NCBI GenBank assembly: GCA_947000775.1
Contig: CAMQGK010000052.1
Location: 27,156,501-27,220,500 of the forward strand
Source: Pterois miles
Taxonomy: Eukaryota > Chordata > Actinopteri > Perciformes > Scorpaenidae
Direction of reading: 5' to 3'
Length of the DNA stretch: 64,000 bases
Shown: positions 1 to 64,000 of the stretch, in pieces
Position numbering within the stretch: position 1 is the first letter of the stretch
Layout: every line of letters begins with the position of its first letter
Position numbers and translations under genes: made by a program
The notes under the pieces: generated by a model
Database searches by the model: none
The model's input: only the letters and a program-made list of their open reading frames with translations
Told to the model about the DNA's origin: nothing

Positions 1-646
1 CATGGAGTCCGCCATGTTTCTACAGTAGCCCAGAACGGACAACCCAAACCCTGGCTCTAGAGAGAGCCTTTAGTGTATTTACATTACCTTAAAGCCACTG
101 TAGTTGTCCAACGCTCTTGTGAAACCATGGTAACGTGAGCCGAAGAGTGCAAAACCGTGCTACCGCCAGCTGCCGACTGACTTCCATTGCTCCTAAAGTA
201 GTGATATTATGGTAATGAGGGCCTCTGAGCGAGGCGTTACCACAGTCTTGCACTCTGCGGTTCACATTATCGCAGCTGGTGCAATCTGCAACGACACCGC
301 TCGATGCCGCCAAATCGGATACGGCGGTATCTAGTGGTGAGGAGACTGCAAGCGTGTTGGAGATCTACGGTGGTTGACAGGAAACGCAAATGGCCCTCTC
401 TACAGCCATTTTGAGCAGAGCCAGGGTAAAGTGAGTCTGTAGACGGGAAGTGAGTGGTGAAGCAAAAGAGAGAGAGCAGTGGCGACTAACGTTATCGACT
501 CCAGCACAGAAAGGAGTTAAGTTAGTTTGGGCTCTGTGAAGAGGACCAGTTCCCTATGTAAATATAAACGGCTCAGAAAAAAAAAAACAAAACCACAAGG
601 ATTCTTATTTTCAGGTGATCATGAATGTTACACACCGGTCCTTTAA
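1..646. repeat. TTAA MITE family A: inverted partial copy followed by a direct copy (tail-to-tail)
   Basis: From 1 to about 310 there is a reverse-oriented family-A copy (gccatgtttctacagtagcc ... gatgccgccaaat), cut by the window edge. From about 323 (ggcggtatctagtggtgagg) a second copy runs forward to ggtcctttaa, with TTAA at 643-646. The terminal repeats are lost at the junction. Same arrangement as at 51250-52100. Confidence 0.8.
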
Positions 647-840
647 GATCTTTTTAATACCAAATAGAAAACAATTAAATGATTACACCAACCAAAGAAT
701 GACAGCATGATGGAAAATCAGTAATAATATAAATTATATATAATTATTATTAGGGATTTAGGTTTGTTTTTACACTACTGGTTAACTCTAAATTGTTCAA
801 GTCAGTGTGCTTTATGATATCAGCATCCTGCGGGACGCAC

Positions 841-62012
<61,172 letters not shown>

Positions 62013-62089
62013 CTGTTCAGACAGACAGGAAGTAGAAGAGAGACAGACAGAGGAGGAAAACAAGAAGAGGATATGAGTTCAACAGAGGC

Positions 62090-62163
62090 AAACACACACA
62101 CATACATACACACACACACATACATACACACACTCACACACACACACACACACGCACACACAC
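62090..62163. repeat. (CA)/(CATA) microsatellite
   Basis: Mixed acacac and catacata repeats over about 74 bp. In the transcript it is a GT/TATG array, lying about 80-150 nt upstream of exon 1's acceptor. Confidence 0.95.
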
Positions 62164-62164
62164 C

Positions 62165-64000
62165 TGCTTCATCAGCCTGAAAGCCAAAGCTGGTTTGGCA
62201 GTGTCCAACATGTTACACTCCAAGATAATGAACATGAAGAGGATGGAGGTGAAGACACTGCAGACGGCTGTAAATTATGATCCAGAGATGGAGGTTGATA
62301 TAATTTCTGATAGACACACGAGGTGGGAGCAGGCCGGTTTTATATTTTGGAGTGACCTTAGCAAAACGATGAGGCAGTAAATTCTGTCCGTGGCTGTCTT
62401 ACGACACGACTGGCTTTCTTTCATGCAGACAGCTTACATGTTATGTGCTGTGTGTGCACACTGAATAGACAAACAGGAGCCCCAGAACACTGAAACTCAC
62501 TTAGAGCCACATCCAAAGACAAATATATCTAAAAAAAAAAAATAACACAAAACACGAAAACACCTCTGTTGCCTTAACAATTACATAAGCAAATACATCA
62601 AGCCGGCCACAAACAACGTAAATACCACAAACAAATCTGTTCATGGAAGTCAGTTAACATCAGGACAATTTTCACAGGGCGAAATTTGAGCATTGATACA
62701 AACAAAACTCATTGGTTTCTATGTTAGAACTTTTTTCCTGAAATTTGCACACTGAGAGCTCGTTCTTAAACAAACGCCTCAGATTCAGGAAGAGACAAAG
62801 TTGTCAGTCAAGCAGCCAAGTGGCAACTTGTAAACTTTCACTGACAAAAACTGCCACAGAGATGCAGAACCAGTGACAGGTCCCCAGATCAATACCTAAC
62901 CTTTAAACTACTGCCACACAGCTTTGCAGCAACTGCAGTTGGCTGCAATCATATAAATTGTTTAACAATGAGAGTGAAGAATGTGTGATTATGGCTAATA
63001 AGTCCACTGTGAGGTAGATGTACATGCGCATGCTGCTTGAGCTGGGCTGGTTTAGCTGGGTGCTGCTACTGTACTGTATGTGGTTGCTTGGTTACCCCGA
63101 TTAGTGGTATTTGTGTGTATAGTGAATTGAAAATTATACAAAAAGAGGAAGAAGGAGGACTGGCTGAATGTTTCAGCACTACTGAGAAAGCCTGCACGTT
63201 ACTTACTATTATGAATCAGGGCTGTCCCCTCTAAATCAGTCGTTTTGGTCTTAAACGACTATAATTTCTTCAGTAGATTAGTTGTTTTTATGCTTTTTTC
63301 ATGCTAAAAGACTTATTTCCAAGAAGTTTATGAGCACATCTCTGGCAAAAGAAAACATTTAAAGTGGTGCTTTTGAGTGATTCTTTGAGGAGAAACTAAA
63401 TTAACTCATCGCTTAGTCGACAAAATGAGTGTTAATGTAGTCGATTAAGAATATGTTATGTTAAGTGATTATATCTGTGCATCCTCGTTATAGGTCTTTA
63501 ATTCACATTAGAAACCTATTTTCATCCAGTTTGTGTACTGCTGAAACAAACCAACATACCCCAGTGTGATACTTTCTATCTGCTCTTAATTAACAGCCTG
63601 ATTTGCATCATCAATTAACAGACCACTTGGTCGAGGAAATCATAGTACAGCCATAAGAGAAGTTTGCAAAAGAATCTCCAAATATACAGCAAAGCACACC
63701 TGAGTAGAAATGTTGCACAAAACACAAAATCCTTCCCTTAACTCACAATAAAGAAAGTAAAATAGTGGAAGCCTGATCGGCCTGATTGGTTGGTTCAAGA
63801 GATGCAACGTTGAAAGATTCAGAAGCCCTGCAAAGATTGGACAAATACTCTAAATACGTCTGAACAGTCAGCCAACACAAGGCACCTTTATGTGTGCACA
63901 AGCAGGTCAACCAAAGATCAAGTCCAGGTTTTACTCCCTCATTAAATATAAGGTTGGAGAGGTTTAGCATTGCAATACTTTCAGTAAAGCAATGAAAACA
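62165..64000. other. upstream intron; no gene visible
   Basis: No sequence matching the N-terminal rapgef6 exons. 63225-63455 is a worn copy of the cagtcgttttggtcttaaac / gtagtcgattaagaatat repeat seen at 46470-46690. Otherwise AT-rich intron. Confidence 0.5.

Overview
The window is vertebrate nuclear DNA, most likely from a ray-finned fish and probably a percomorph. Coding sequence is split into short exons with GT...AG introns. The introns are packed with fish-type TTAA-flanked MITEs, CA/GT microsatellites and worn transposon remnants. The organism is inferred from repeat style and protein similarity only; no database search was possible.

One gene occupies almost the whole window on the minus strand: rapgef6 (PDZ-GEF2 / RA-GEF-2), a guanine-nucleotide exchange factor for Rap GTPases. 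I placed 22 constitutive exons from 62012 down to 841. All have AG acceptors, GT donors and phases that join without a break, giving about 4,417 coding nt or about 1,472 codons. Reading 5' to 3': linker before the cyclic-nucleotide-binding-like domain (exons 1-2), cNMP-binding-like domain (3-5), Ras exchanger motif (5-8), PDZ (8-9), basic linker (10-11), Ras-association domain (12), CDC25 catalytic domain (13-16), and a long Ser/Pro-rich tail with two PY motifs (17-22). The N-terminal exons lie above 64000. The last few codons, expected to carry the PDZ-binding C-terminus, appear to lie below position 1. Tail wording (exons 17, 18, 20, 21, 22) matches RAPGEF6 rather than its paralogue RAPGEF2.

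An extra, phase-compatible 120-nt exon (7902-8021) lies between exons 19 and 20. Its frame stays open for another 540 nt, which suggests an alternative cassette or an alternative 3' terminal exon. This is the most interesting gene-structure observation.

The introns hold at least three MITE families flanked by TTAA, including two tail-to-tail pairs. They also hold a large fold-back element between two catalytic-domain exons, an imperfect palindrome near 31.7 kb, three copies of a ~450-550 bp repeat, a decayed Tc1-like transposase, two long polypurine tracts (polypyrimidine in the transcript), a degenerate minisatellite and several long dinucleotide arrays. I found no second protein-coding gene, tRNA, rRNA or CRISPR array, and no unfamiliar multi-gene system.
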